A stretch of 64,000 nucleotides of DNA from positions 62,001 through 126,000 of the forward strand of contig PBUB01000008.1 of the NCBI GenBank assembly GCA_002729885.1. The letters run 5' to 3'. Origin of the DNA: Spirochaetaceae bacterium. GTDB taxonomy: Bacteria > Spirochaetota > Leptospiria > Leptospirales > Leptonemataceae. The notes under the pieces were generated by a model, which saw nothing but the letters and a program-made list of their open reading frames with translations, did not search any database and had not been told where the DNA came from. Every line of letters starts with the position of its first letter. Position 1 is the stretch's first letter. Below, one piece after another: positions 51,465 through 60,516 of the stretch. Both the position numbers and the translations under genes were made by a program.

Positions 51465-51775
51465 GAGGTTCGCCTAAACACGCTGGGACGATGCAAATGC
51501 GAACTCACTGGGGGTGACTACTAGAAGAAAGTGCGGAGGTTCGCCTAAACACGGGGGACGGTGCAAATGCGAACTCAGTGGGGTGGCTGCCAGAAGAAAG
51601 TGCGGAGGTTCGCCTAAACACGGGGGACGGTGCAAATGCGAACTCAGTCGGGTGGCTGCCAGAAGAAATTGTGGAGGTTCGCCTAAACACGCTGGGACGG
51701 TGCAAATGCGAACTCAGTGGGGGTGGCTGCCAGAAGAAAGTGCCGATGTTCGCCTAAACACGGGAGGAGCACGTA
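51465..51775. repeat. Tandem repeat array B, 4 full units of 69-71 bp plus a truncated fifth
   Basis: Units GAGGTTCGCCTAAACACG(C/G)NGGGACGGTGCAAATGCGAACTCAGTGGGG(T)GGCTGCCAGAAGAAAGTGCG at 51465, 51536, 51605, 51674; partial at 51745. Confidence 0.92.
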
Positions 51776-51802
51776 AAACCGCACTGGACGTGGTGGCCTG
51801 GA

Positions 51803-52621
51803 TTATTCGGCGTAGAAGGAGTTTTCCGGTCCGGGAAAAGCTCCCTTTTGTACATCTTGCGTATACTGATCAAAAGCCTGAATAATGGGATCGGCCAGAT
51901 CTGCGTATTTCTTTGTATGCCTGGGGGAGAAATCCGGATCCAGTCCCAGGATATCGTGAAGCACAAGTACCTGCCCAGATGTATCTGCGCCGGAACCGAT
52001 GCCGACGGTGGGAATACTGAGCTGCGATGTAAGATTCTTTGCGACATTCGCTTCCACAAGCTCAAGCAACAGACCGAAGCATCCGGCAGCCTGAAGGGAA
52101 AGGGCTGCTTCCTTCAGCAATGCAGCCGAATCGGATGTCTTGCCCTGTACGCGAAAACCACCGGCAGTAAGGACGCTTTGAGGTGTGAGCCCTGAATGAC
52201 CCATTACCGGTATTCCCGATTCTACCATTCTCGTAATCACTTGAATCAGAAAAGGCGTCGATCCTTCCAGCTTCAGAGCATCCGCATCTGTTTCCTTCAT
52301 GATGCGCATTGCATTTTCGATAGCCGCCTCCACGGATGAATGATAGGTTCCGGCAGGCATATCCACAATCAGGAACTTTTCCGGCGCCCCCCTGCGAACC
52401 ATTTCTGCATGGTAAATGATCTGATCGAGAGTAACAGGAACCGTGGATCGCTTCCCCTGGACCACCATGCCCATGGAATCCCCGACCAGAATGGCATCCA
52501 CAGAGGAGCGAGCAATGAGTCTGGCAAATGCAAAATCATAGCATGTGGCCATGGAGATCTTGCGACCTTCCGCATGAGCCTGCAACCAGTGAGATGGATA
52601 TTTCAGTCGTTTTTGAGCCAT
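51803..52621 (-). CDS. panB: 3-methyl-2-oxobutanoate hydroxymethyltransferase
   Basis: KISMATCYDFAFARLIARSSVDAILVGDSMGMVVQGKRSTVPVTLDQIIYHAEMVRRGAP...VMGHSGLTPQSV; start MAQKRLKYPSHW. Confidence 0.96.
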   Translation of the reverse strand: MAQKRLKYPSHWLQAHAEGRKISMATCYDFAFARLIARSSVDAILVGDSMGMVVQGKRSTVPVTLDQIIYHAEMVRRGAPEKFLIVDMPAGTYHSSVEAAIENAMRIMKETDADALKLEGSTPFLIQVITRMVESGIPVMGHSGLTPQSVLTAGGFRVQGKTSDSAALLKEAALSLQAAGCFGLLLELVEANVAKNLTSQLSIPTVGIGSGADTSGQVLVLHDILGLDPDFSPRHTKKYADLADPIIQAFDQYTQDVQKGAFPGPENSFYAE

Positions 52622-52647
52622 GGATGGTAAAGCCTTTTCAAGGGCTT

Positions 52648-53520
52648 CTACCAGAAAACGAAAAAATCCTCGGATTCGTCCACCCTGGAAGGCCTGTCTG
52701 CATACTGAATTTCGCACAGAGTCAGAATCGGGCCTTCCGGCCTGGATCTGAGAACCGACTGGATTTCCGGTTTCAATTGCGCTACATCTAGATGGGACGG
52801 TCGCACCTCCAGAACAGTGAGCTTGAGAAGAATCATGTGCATCTTCTCGGGAAATGCGGGAGATGGATTCGGCGCGGGAAGTTCCAGAGGGAAATCGAAA
52901 CTATCGGCTCTGGAAGGAATATCGATTTCATAGCTGGCAACAGGAGTGGCTTCTGGATAGCCGAAGTCCTGGTCGGGGTCATTCAGAGGTCGGTAATAGA
53001 AGTCCAGTCTTGCTTTCTTGAGCTGAACAATCCTGGTCCCGTTAGCGCTGGTTTCTCGCTGTCCCGAGCTGCCTTTCGGATTTGAATCGTCTAATCGGAT
53101 TAAATCCCGGGTGCAGGGGCCGTTCCACACTCGGATTCGATCCGGTACTCTGGGCGAAAATACAATGTCATTTTTATGATCCCTCTTTTGAGTATGATCC
53201 GATGTTTGAATCCGAACCGGCATACTGGATTCCTTTCTCTCCGCGCGAATCTCTGGAAAGTGACTGACTCCCAGTTCCAGCCAGAAATAATTCTGCTGCG
53301 AAGGTCCCAGAGGATAGTGCATGAAAGACGTATTGCCTGCATTTCCATCCAGAAGAGCTGCAGGGCCGTGCGCATCATGTTGCTGCTTTCCCGCCGGGGT
53401 CTGCGCCAACCGTGCAGTTTGAACAATGAATTTGCGAGGCTTGGAATACAGGAAGGCCTGCTGTATGGAAACGTAAGCCAGGGCCGCGGTGAAGGCAATT
53501 GCTAGAGTACTTCGTTTCAT
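52648..53520 (-). CDS. Secreted protein of unknown function
   Basis: Start MKRSTLAIAFTAALAYVSIQQAFLYSKP (signal-peptide-like); AALLDGNAGNTSFMHYPLGPSQQNYFWLELGVSHFPEI resembles discoidin/lineage-specific secreted proteins. Confidence 0.55.
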   Translation of the reverse strand: MKRSTLAIAFTAALAYVSIQQAFLYSKPRKFIVQTARLAQTPAGKQQHDAHGPAALLDGNAGNTSFMHYPLGPSQQNYFWLELGVSHFPEIRAERKESSMPVRIQTSDHTQKRDHKNDIVFSPRVPDRIRVWNGPCTRDLIRLDDSNPKGSSGQRETSANGTRIVQLKKARLDFYYRPLNDPDQDFGYPEATPVASYEIDIPSRADSFDFPLELPAPNPSPAFPEKMHMILLKLTVLEVRPSHLDVAQLKPEIQSVLRSRPEGPILTLCEIQYADRPSRVDESEDFFVFW

Positions 53521-53664
53521 GATTATGCTTCTGTAAATCCTCTGCAATCTGCTATTGGAAACTTCAGTGCCGAATCTTGCATTTGGAGCAATAACGGCCT
53601 TCATTCCTGATAGGGAGTCTCGGGTACTCTTCCGCCAATTTGCCAGGCACCTGTTTCGTTTGCA

Positions 53665-54507
53665 CTATCCCGCTTTGCTAAAACCTGTTTCCATTGGCTG
53701 ATAAACAGTGGGTCGCACTTTGATTAGATAGGATTGTGCAAAGTTAAGAGCCTCGGAGTGACCCACAATTAAGAAGCCATCCGGTCGCAGTGCAGATACG
53801 ATGTTTCGGATGATCGTTTCCTTTTCCGTCGCATTGAAATAGATCAGCATGTTGCGAAGAAATATAATATCAAAAGGTCCAAAGCCGGCCGGCCTGTTCA
53901 TAAGGTTCCAGGTAAAGAATCGACAGTTTTGTCTGAGCTCGGTCTTGATAATGAACTTACCCTCCTGGGAGCGAACTCCTTTGAGACAGTATCGCTTTCG
54001 GTAATTCTCTGGAATTCTTTCTACCATTTCCAGTGGGTACATTCCAGAAGCTGCCTGTTTAACAGTTTTCTGGGATATATCGCTTCCGGTTACCTGCCAG
54101 CCGCTATAGCCCAGGATGTTCGCAAGCTCCATGGCTACGGAATATGGTTCGGGCCCGGTGGAACAGGCGGCGCTCCAGACAGAAACCGGCGGACGATTCC
54201 TTCCTTTGATTTCTGGAATTAGCTCTTTGCGCAGTAATTCAAAATGCCCTTCTTCGCGAAAGAAATAGGTTTCATTGGTGGTAAGTGTATCTACCAGCCT
54301 TTGCTTTTCCAGTCCGGTAGGATCTACACGAACATATTCTACATATTGCTGATAGGTTTCGAAATTTAGCTCTCGCAGGATCTTCGCAAGTCGGCCGGCC
54401 ATAAGGCTTCTCTTGCTGTCTGCAAGCAGTACCCCGGAAAGAGAAAAGAAAAGGTCCCGAATCTCTTTGAATTCTCGATCTGTAAGGTTATAACTGTTGG
54501 CTGTCAT
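53665..54507 (-). CDS. cheR: Chemotaxis protein methyltransferase CheR
   Basis: LVDTLTTNETYFFREEGHFELLRKELIPEIKGRNRPPVSVWSAACSTGPEPYSVAMELANILG...FDIIFLRNMLIYFNATEKETIIRNIVSALRPDGFLIVGHSEAL. Confidence 0.96.
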   Translation of the reverse strand: MTANSYNLTDREFKEIRDLFFSLSGVLLADSKRSLMAGRLAKILRELNFETYQQYVEYVRVDPTGLEKQRLVDTLTTNETYFFREEGHFELLRKELIPEIKGRNRPPVSVWSAACSTGPEPYSVAMELANILGYSGWQVTGSDISQKTVKQAASGMYPLEMVERIPENYRKRYCLKGVRSQEGKFIIKTELRQNCRFFTWNLMNRPAGFGPFDIIFLRNMLIYFNATEKETIIRNIVSALRPDGFLIVGHSEALNFAQSYLIKVRPTVYQPMETGFSKAG

Positions 54508-55384
54508 CGAAGTATTTCCGCAAGAATTCGAAAGCCGGCTTAAGCTGCTGATTCCAGAAGCGAAAATCATGACCGGCACCGTCCACCATGTTTAATTGAA
54601 CATTAACGGTAGTGCCTTTTTCACTCTGGATGGCCCTGTAGAAGCGAAGTGTCTGATCCGGCGGGACGATTCTATCTGCTTTTCCATGGGACAGATAGAT
54701 TGGCATGTTCCATTGACTGGCAGAGTTCACAGGATTATCCATTTCTCTCCAGCGTTTGGAGTATTTTTCAAACGGTCCATATACTGCAGTCATCAGGTTG
54801 TCGGTGGGCATCACACTCTGGTCAAAGTCACCGGAGAAAGATGCACCGGCCATAAACATCCCCGGGTTGCTCAGAGCCAGCAGGGCCACGCCCCGTCCTC
54901 CGGTGGAAAGTCCCAGAAGATAGTTTTGCTTTCCTTTCTCAAAAAGACCATATCTGGCATTCAGGCCCGGTATGAATTTCTTGTTCAGTAATTCCAGGCC
55001 GGGTGTTGGATTCCATTTCATCCTGGTCTCGGGAAAGTAGGAGCTCGCATATATGCTGGTATGCATCTGCGGAAGCACAAGTATCATCGAGTACTGATCC
55101 GCGTAAGCTTTAAGTTCTGTTTCTTTGATCCATCTGGACTTATCGAATTTCCATCCGGGAAGTACCAGCATCAATCTGTAGCGATGGCTGGCTTCCTGGT
55201 CTGCGAGCAACGGAGGTACATAGAGATCGTAGCTCAGGCCTGCTTCGCTCAGGTTCTGGTGATAGCCCGGCGAGATAGGGGCCGGATATCGATCCTGCCT
55301 TGCCTGCGCTCCGGGAGTACAGGATAGAAGGCTAAAGAGCACCAGAGATAGAGATGCAATTCGCATGGTGTGCATGGTATTCAA
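54488..55384 (-). CDS. Alpha/beta hydrolase, esterase D/PHB-depolymerase-like, lipoprotein
   Basis: Lipobox SLLSCTPG; LLGLSTGGRGVALLALSNPGMFMAGASFSGDFD; HGKADRIVPPDQTLRFYRAIQ; GAGHDFRFWNQQLKPAFEFLRKYF. Confidence 0.85.
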   Translation of the reverse strand: MNTMHTMRIASLSLVLFSLLSCTPGAQARQDRYPAPISPGYHQNLSEAGLSYDLYVPPLLADQEASHRYRLMLVLPGWKFDKSRWIKETELKAYADQYSMILVLPQMHTSIYASSYFPETRMKWNPTPGLELLNKKFIPGLNARYGLFEKGKQNYLLGLSTGGRGVALLALSNPGMFMAGASFSGDFDQSVMPTDNLMTAVYGPFEKYSKRWREMDNPVNSASQWNMPIYLSHGKADRIVPPDQTLRFYRAIQSEKGTTVNVQLNMVDGAGHDFRFWNQQLKPAFEFLRKYFDDSQQL

Positions 55385-55406
55385 TGGACGTAGAATGATC
55401 TTTAGG

Positions 55407-55931
55407 TCAAGGCAAAGTAATTAAATCCGAAGCATTCAGGCGATCATAGAATCTGGATTTCTGTTCAAGAAATGTATGTACCGCACTGCGCATGGTATCG
55501 GTGAAAATTTCAGGTACATCTTCATTCATTGAGGCCCAGAAGTAATGGTTGTGCTCATCGGAAAGTTCCAGACTGCCTCCCAGAAGTTGCCCGGCATAGG
55601 CAATGCCCAGAGCTTCGGTTTGATCTCTGGCAACAAAATGGGGAAAGATAAACAGTGGATCGGGATTCATTCGATACTGAATCTGGCCCAGTTCTTCCTG
55701 TACTTCCCGGGCCAGACTTCGTTCAAAGGGGTCATAGATTTCATCTCGATTGATTCTACCGCCAGGCAAATCGCCCTGACCGGTGGCGGAATCCTGCATT
55801 ACAAGAAAATACCCTGACTTTGGAGAGGTGTCTGAATCAGTATTCTTAACTACATTCGCATCATCAGATAGCTCTGGAGACCAGAGAAACAGCTTCAAGG
55901 TAATCTGGAAGCGTCCTGGATTGTGAATCAA
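55407..55931 (-). CDS. NUDIX hydrolase
   Basis: GDLPGGRINRDEIYDPFERSLAREVQEELG Nudix box; likely TTG start overlapping the upstream stop (TTGA). Confidence 0.82.
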   Translation of the reverse strand: MIHNPGRFQITLKLFLWSPELSDDANVVKNTDSDTSPKSGYFLVMQDSATGQGDLPGGRINRDEIYDPFERSLAREVQEELGQIQYRMNPDPLFIFPHFVARDQTEALGIAYAGQLLGGSLELSDEHNHYFWASMNEDVPEIFTDTMRSAVHTFLEQKSRFYDRLNASDLITLP

Positions 55932-57145
55932 GTGGTTTCCTGATCGATAAGCGTCGGTCGTCCGTCGCGAAAGATGACTTCTCGACCAATAGCTCGAGCG
56001 CATCGCTGCATTCTTTTCTGTACTCTCGCTTTACTGGAATTCATTAACTGTTCCAGCTGGAATTCCAGTTCCTGAAGAAACAGTCCTTCTACACGACACA
56101 ATCCTTCCAGCATATCTTCAAAGGCCTGACCGGTATAGGTGCCCAGGTTTTCGAAAAAGTAGATCAATATTCGACTGGTTTCCAGTACATCGAATAGCTC
56201 TTCTTCCGAGAGTAGAGCCAGAATGCTTGCGCTGAACTCCACAAGTGGCTGATGCCGGAATACTCCGCTTTCCAGGCGTTCATCGTAAGGCCATGGGTTT
56301 CGCACAGACTCTTCGATGGCCTGGACCCATGCAGGCGAAAGCTGACACTGACTGATTTCGAACATGGACAGAAGACAGAACAATACCTCGTTTTTCCAGT
56401 CCGGATCTATAGAATCGATATAGCTGAGAGCCAGCTCACCATTCCATACGAAATCGTAGCTACAGTCATAGGCGTTCTGGATTAAATCGGGATGCAGACG
56501 ATCGGTAATGGTGATTCCAGCATCTTCGCCTCGAAGATACTGATCCATCACTTCCGGTCGGGTCATCATCAAATAGGCCAGCAGGATTAGCGATTCTGGA
56601 AGAGGTTTTCGGATGTCCATCATCCTTTCCAGGATATTCAGAACCTGTCCTTCATCTTCCAGGCTATCCAGGTATCTAAGCGCCAGCCAGATATCCACCC
56701 ATTCCTTTTCTCTTATGAAGTTCTGGGCTGTCTCATGTGGAAAACTTCCACCAATGATTTCGAAAATGGGAAAGTCTATTTCGTTGAACTCCAGGTTCTT
56801 CTGAAGCCGGTAGGAGGACTCATCCAGGCGGGCCAGCAGGGGAAGTTTGGCTTCCTTAAGATAAAACTCGGTTACGTCCTGGTTTCCATTCAGGTCTCGA
56901 TAGGAATGTAGCGCTTCGGTGAGTTCCAGAAGGCACAGATCCAGTAGACCACGCTCTCCTGTGAAAAAAGGGTCATCAATTTCACTGGCCAGTTCAATCA
57001 GTTCCAGGTAAAAATTCTCATCCGGCGCCCCGTTTTCCAACCAGAACAAGATCTGCCTGTAAATTAGACCGGACAGATGTTCTTCAGTCTGTTGATCCTT
57101 TCCCTCTTTGTAGGCCCTGTATTGAGCCAGAAGCTGATACTTCAT
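55928..57145 (-). CDS. Hypothetical alpha-helical protein
   Basis: 405 aa Leu/Glu-rich ORF in the same transcriptional direction as the NUDIX gene; unknown family. Confidence 0.65.
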   Translation of the reverse strand: MKYQLLAQYRAYKEGKDQQTEEHLSGLIYRQILFWLENGAPDENFYLELIELASEIDDPFFTGERGLLDLCLLELTEALHSYRDLNGNQDVTEFYLKEAKLPLLARLDESSYRLQKNLEFNEIDFPIFEIIGGSFPHETAQNFIREKEWVDIWLALRYLDSLEDEGQVLNILERMMDIRKPLPESLILLAYLMMTRPEVMDQYLRGEDAGITITDRLHPDLIQNAYDCSYDFVWNGELALSYIDSIDPDWKNEVLFCLLSMFEISQCQLSPAWVQAIEESVRNPWPYDERLESGVFRHQPLVEFSASILALLSEEELFDVLETSRILIYFFENLGTYTGQAFEDMLEGLCRVEGLFLQELEFQLEQLMNSSKARVQKRMQRCARAIGREVIFRDGRPTLIDQETT

Positions 57146-57281
57146 GGAGTCCCCTTATGGCATACTGTTTTAGGTCCTTTCAGATGAACATTTATTTCTG
57201 ACGCTTCCTGAAGGGCCAATGTCGGTCACCCCGAAGGGTATCCGATGATCCTCATGCAATGCCATTTCCCAACATTGCATG

Positions 57282-59375
57282 TTATTCTCTCGTCTTTACA
57301 GATCGGTATATATTTTCAAGCTGAACTGTGTCCGGCCAGATAGAATTTTCTTTTTCCAGTGTTCTTGCCAACTGATAAAAGATCTGAGCCTTCTTCAAGT
57401 ATTCCTCGTAAGTTTTCACCTCTTTATTAGCAAGGTTTTCTGTGTTCAATGGCTCCACTGATGGCAAGAGTATTCCCTGTTCAATAAAGAAATGTTTAAA
57501 CAGTATCCGGTCCGATTCAACCCATCCAATAATGTCTGTGTCGCTACCCCCTGCAAAGAATGCAAATGGCTTTCCATTGTTGCCATGAAAACCACTGGTT
57601 AGATCTCGACCCATGGATGCATAGATCTGATTGCCTCCAGATATAGCAAGTATGCTGGGTAGCAGGTCCAGTTGCGATGCAATGTCCATTCTAATTTCTG
57701 GCTTCCACATTGCTGGCGCATAGATAAACAGCGGAATGTGCCTGTCTTGCAGATAATTGAGACCAGCATGATGGGAATGATCCGCCACAATGATAAACAC
57801 TGTATTCTGGAAATAGTCCCGTTGCTTGATCCGGGTAAAGAATTCTTTCAAGGAATCGTCCATGAAATGGGCCGCAGCAAAAAAGCCGCCAAGATGGGCC
57901 GTTCGTGGGTCATTTAATAGAGTCTGCTGGTAATCCTCGGGCACTGAAAATGGATGATGTGTACTCTGGGAAAAGAAAACAGCAAAAAACGGATTATTCT
58001 TCTGGCTCTGCTGATTTAAATGCTCGGTAAAGACCTGTAGCACTTGGTTATCATCGTAACCTATAGTGCTTCCGGGCTCTTCCTGAATGAGTCTGGAAAG
58101 GGCATTCTGGCCATATACAGTATCAAAGCCCAGTTCGGGAAGGACTCGGTCCAGGTTGTCGAAGGCTGCATCGCCTCCATGGTAGAATGATGTTTTGTAC
58201 CCATTGGATTTCAGAAGTTTGGCCAGTCCGCCGAATCGATTCTGGATTTGCGATGAGCGAAGTATGGTTCGACCCGCACGATCCGGTAGACCTGCAAACA
58301 TAGAGAATATGCCATTGGCACTACGACCGCCGCTGGCATAGAAGCGATCAAAGAATACAGATCGATTTACCAGGTCATTTAGAAAGGGCATTATGGCAGG
58401 ATCGCCGCCATTTCTCTCAAGCAGCGATGCCGATCCTGATTCCAGAATTAACAGTACGATGTTTGGTCGACCAGGGACGGTCGTCCCGGGCTTCTGGCCC
58501 GCTCCCGCCAGCCTGGTGCTGAATGGCGAATCGCCGAGTTGACGAGGCTCCATATATCGCAGGAGAGGGAACTCTTGACTTATGAATGCATCTGATCCAT
58601 CCAGCATGGTGCGAACGACATCTACGGCCACCTCTCTATCTACCACCGGACGAAATTGATCTCTGTCTCCCAGGTCGCGGGAAACGGTGAATATACCGTT
58701 TAATGATAATTGATCCAGATAGGCATTTCCGGTTACCAGCGCATCCGCCGTTCGTATGGGACTGGTCTGAAAGCCGCCTCTGCCGATTACCAGAAACAGT
58801 AGAATCCAGACAGAAATATGTAGAATTTCTCTGCCCGGCTTAACTTCGATTTTGCGATCCAGTCGAATGGGCAGCCAGAAGGCCAGGCCGATCAGTAGAA
58901 CTACCACCAGGATTAGGAGTAATGAGAATACCAGAGACTGATCCAGTGAAGATCTGGCAAGCATGGGAAGATCCGTCATATAGGCACTGAACTCCCAGCC
59001 CAGGTGTCTGCCATTGAAGCGGTAGTTGTATGCACTGGATAACCCCAGACCTGTCAGGAAGGCCGAGCCGAGCAGATGGATAGACGTTTCCAGCCCAATG
59101 CTCCAGCGTATGGCGGTTCGCTTCATCCCTGGCTTTCTGGTTAAAACCAGAGCCACAAGCATTCCGGTGAAAGCTGCAATCATTCCTGGAAGTAGAATCA
59201 GAGGTACCGTGGCCAGATCAAATCGAAGGCCGCGAAGGAAAGCCATCGTGGTATCGCCGGCGGATACAGGTGACGATGGATCATTATAAATCAGGAAGAA
59301 TACTCGAAGGCATAGCAATCCAGCAAAGGCTAACAGGAAATAACAGATTCTACGCTGCCAGAGGGTTGCACTCAT
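57282..59375 (-). CDS. Membrane-anchored LTA synthase-like sulfatase (2)
   Basis: Start MSATLWQRRICYFLLAFAGLL; NIVLLILESGSASLLERNGGDPAIMPFLNDLV...YASGGRSANGIFSMFAGLPD...FIIVADHSHHAGLNYLQDRHIPLFIYAP. Confidence 0.85.
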   Translation of the reverse strand: MSATLWQRRICYFLLAFAGLLCLRVFFLIYNDPSSPVSAGDTTMAFLRGLRFDLATVPLILLPGMIAAFTGMLVALVLTRKPGMKRTAIRWSIGLETSIHLLGSAFLTGLGLSSAYNYRFNGRHLGWEFSAYMTDLPMLARSSLDQSLVFSLLLILVVVLLIGLAFWLPIRLDRKIEVKPGREILHISVWILLFLVIGRGGFQTSPIRTADALVTGNAYLDQLSLNGIFTVSRDLGDRDQFRPVVDREVAVDVVRTMLDGSDAFISQEFPLLRYMEPRQLGDSPFSTRLAGAGQKPGTTVPGRPNIVLLILESGSASLLERNGGDPAIMPFLNDLVNRSVFFDRFYASGGRSANGIFSMFAGLPDRAGRTILRSSQIQNRFGGLAKLLKSNGYKTSFYHGGDAAFDNLDRVLPELGFDTVYGQNALSRLIQEEPGSTIGYDDNQVLQVFTEHLNQQSQKNNPFFAVFFSQSTHHPFSVPEDYQQTLLNDPRTAHLGGFFAAAHFMDDSLKEFFTRIKQRDYFQNTVFIIVADHSHHAGLNYLQDRHIPLFIYAPAMWKPEIRMDIASQLDLLPSILAISGGNQIYASMGRDLTSGFHGNNGKPFAFFAGGSDTDIIGWVESDRILFKHFFIEQGILLPSVEPLNTENLANKEVKTYEEYLKKAQIFYQLARTLEKENSIWPDTVQLENIYRSVKTRE

Positions 59376-59520
59376 ATCCTGACCCTGTGTGAAATTTGCC
59401 GGATCAGTGTCAGCAGTTATTCCTGGGCTCCCCTGTCCGCTCAGGCGAGGCTGTATATGGACCGTTTTGCAGGGGTCTATTGTCCTTGATTTGTGGGCCC
59501 CGGTCCAAAAACTATCTCGA

Positions 59521-60516
59521 ATGGAAAAAACAACAGACGTATATGGCGTTGGCAATGCAATCGTGGATACACTTGCATTTGTGGACGATGATTTTATCCG
59601 TGAGAACGATCTACAGAAGGGCGGTATGACCCTTTCTGACTCCGGCGTCCAGGCCCAACTACTTTCAGCATTATCTCATAAAAGCCTGGAACTGCGTAGC
59701 GGCGGTTCGGCAGCCAATACAATGATCGGTATTGCCCGAAGTGGAGGCAGCGGCTTCTATACGGGCAAGGTTGCCAGAGATCCCAACGGCGAGTTCTATC
59801 GCAAGGATCTCCTGGATGCAGGGATTCACTTTGATGTTCATCCCATCCAGGAATCGGAAGGACCTACAGGCACCTGTGTCGTAATGACTACTCCCGATGC
59901 GGAGCGAACAATGTACACTCATCTGGGTGTTTCGGTGCAGCTGGCAGAAAGCGACATTGATCCGGAAAGGATTGCAAAGTCCAGGTATGTTTACGTGGAA
60001 GGATATCTCTTTGATGGCGAGGGCCCACGAAAAGCATGCTACAAAGCTCTGGAAGAGGCGCGAAAGAATAACGCTGTCCCAACTTTCACATTTTCCGATC
60101 CTTTCCTGGTAGGACGCTACAAAGAGGATCTTCATTCTCTGGTTCGAGATTATTGTGACGTTGTATTCATGAACGATGAAGAGGCGCGTGGTTTCACAGA
60201 AATTGAATCCCTGGAAGAATCCGCAAAATACATTGGAAACATAGTTGAAACTGGATTCATTACCAACGGAAAGAAGGGCGCTCTGGTTGTGCACAATAAA
60301 GAAGTGTTCGAAGTTCCAGGATTTGAAGTAAAAGCGATTGATACCAATGGTGCCGGCGATGCATTCGCTGCGGGTGCTCTTTTTGCTTTGAGCAAAGGAA
60401 AGTCTCCTCAGGAGGCTGCTCGATGGGGAAATTTTCTGGCATCGGAAGTAGTACAGATTCATGGCGCTCGTCTTGATAAAGACTACTCTTCGAAGTTCGG
60501 AGAAATCCTGTCTTGA
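59521..60516 (+). CDS. PfkB-family carbohydrate/adenosine kinase
   Basis: YGVGNAIVDTLAFVDDDFIRENDLQKGGMTL...GGSAANTMIGIARSGG...VKAIDTNGAGDAFAAGALFALSKG. Confidence 0.92.
   Translation: MEKTTDVYGVGNAIVDTLAFVDDDFIRENDLQKGGMTLSDSGVQAQLLSALSHKSLELRSGGSAANTMIGIARSGGSGFYTGKVARDPNGEFYRKDLLDAGIHFDVHPIQESEGPTGTCVVMTTPDAERTMYTHLGVSVQLAESDIDPERIAKSRYVYVEGYLFDGEGPRKACYKALEEARKNNAVPTFTFSDPFLVGRYKEDLHSLVRDYCDVVFMNDEEARGFTEIESLEESAKYIGNIVETGFITNGKKGALVVHNKEVFEVPGFEVKAIDTNGAGDAFAAGALFALSKGKSPQEAARWGNFLASEVVQIHGARLDKDYSSKFGEILS

Noticed and set aside
46173-51775. Arrays A and B as CRISPR
   Set aside because: The sequence between cores is itself repeated, not unique spacers; no cas genes nearby.
51465-51775. 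Array B as integron attC sites
   Set aside because: GTTCGCC and GCCTAAAC do not fit GTTRRRY/RYYYAAC, spacers are identical instead of gene cassettes, no integrase.
51505-51885. Repeat peptides across array B (CGGSPKHGGRCKCELS on +, VFRRTSALSSGSHPTEFAFAPS on -)
   Set aside because: Units of 69-71 bp shift frame; no SD; open frames on both strands are a by-product of the repeat.
59671-60462. 263-aa ORF antisense to PfkB kinase
   Set aside because: Opposite a well-conserved kinase gene; composition typical of spurious antisense translation.
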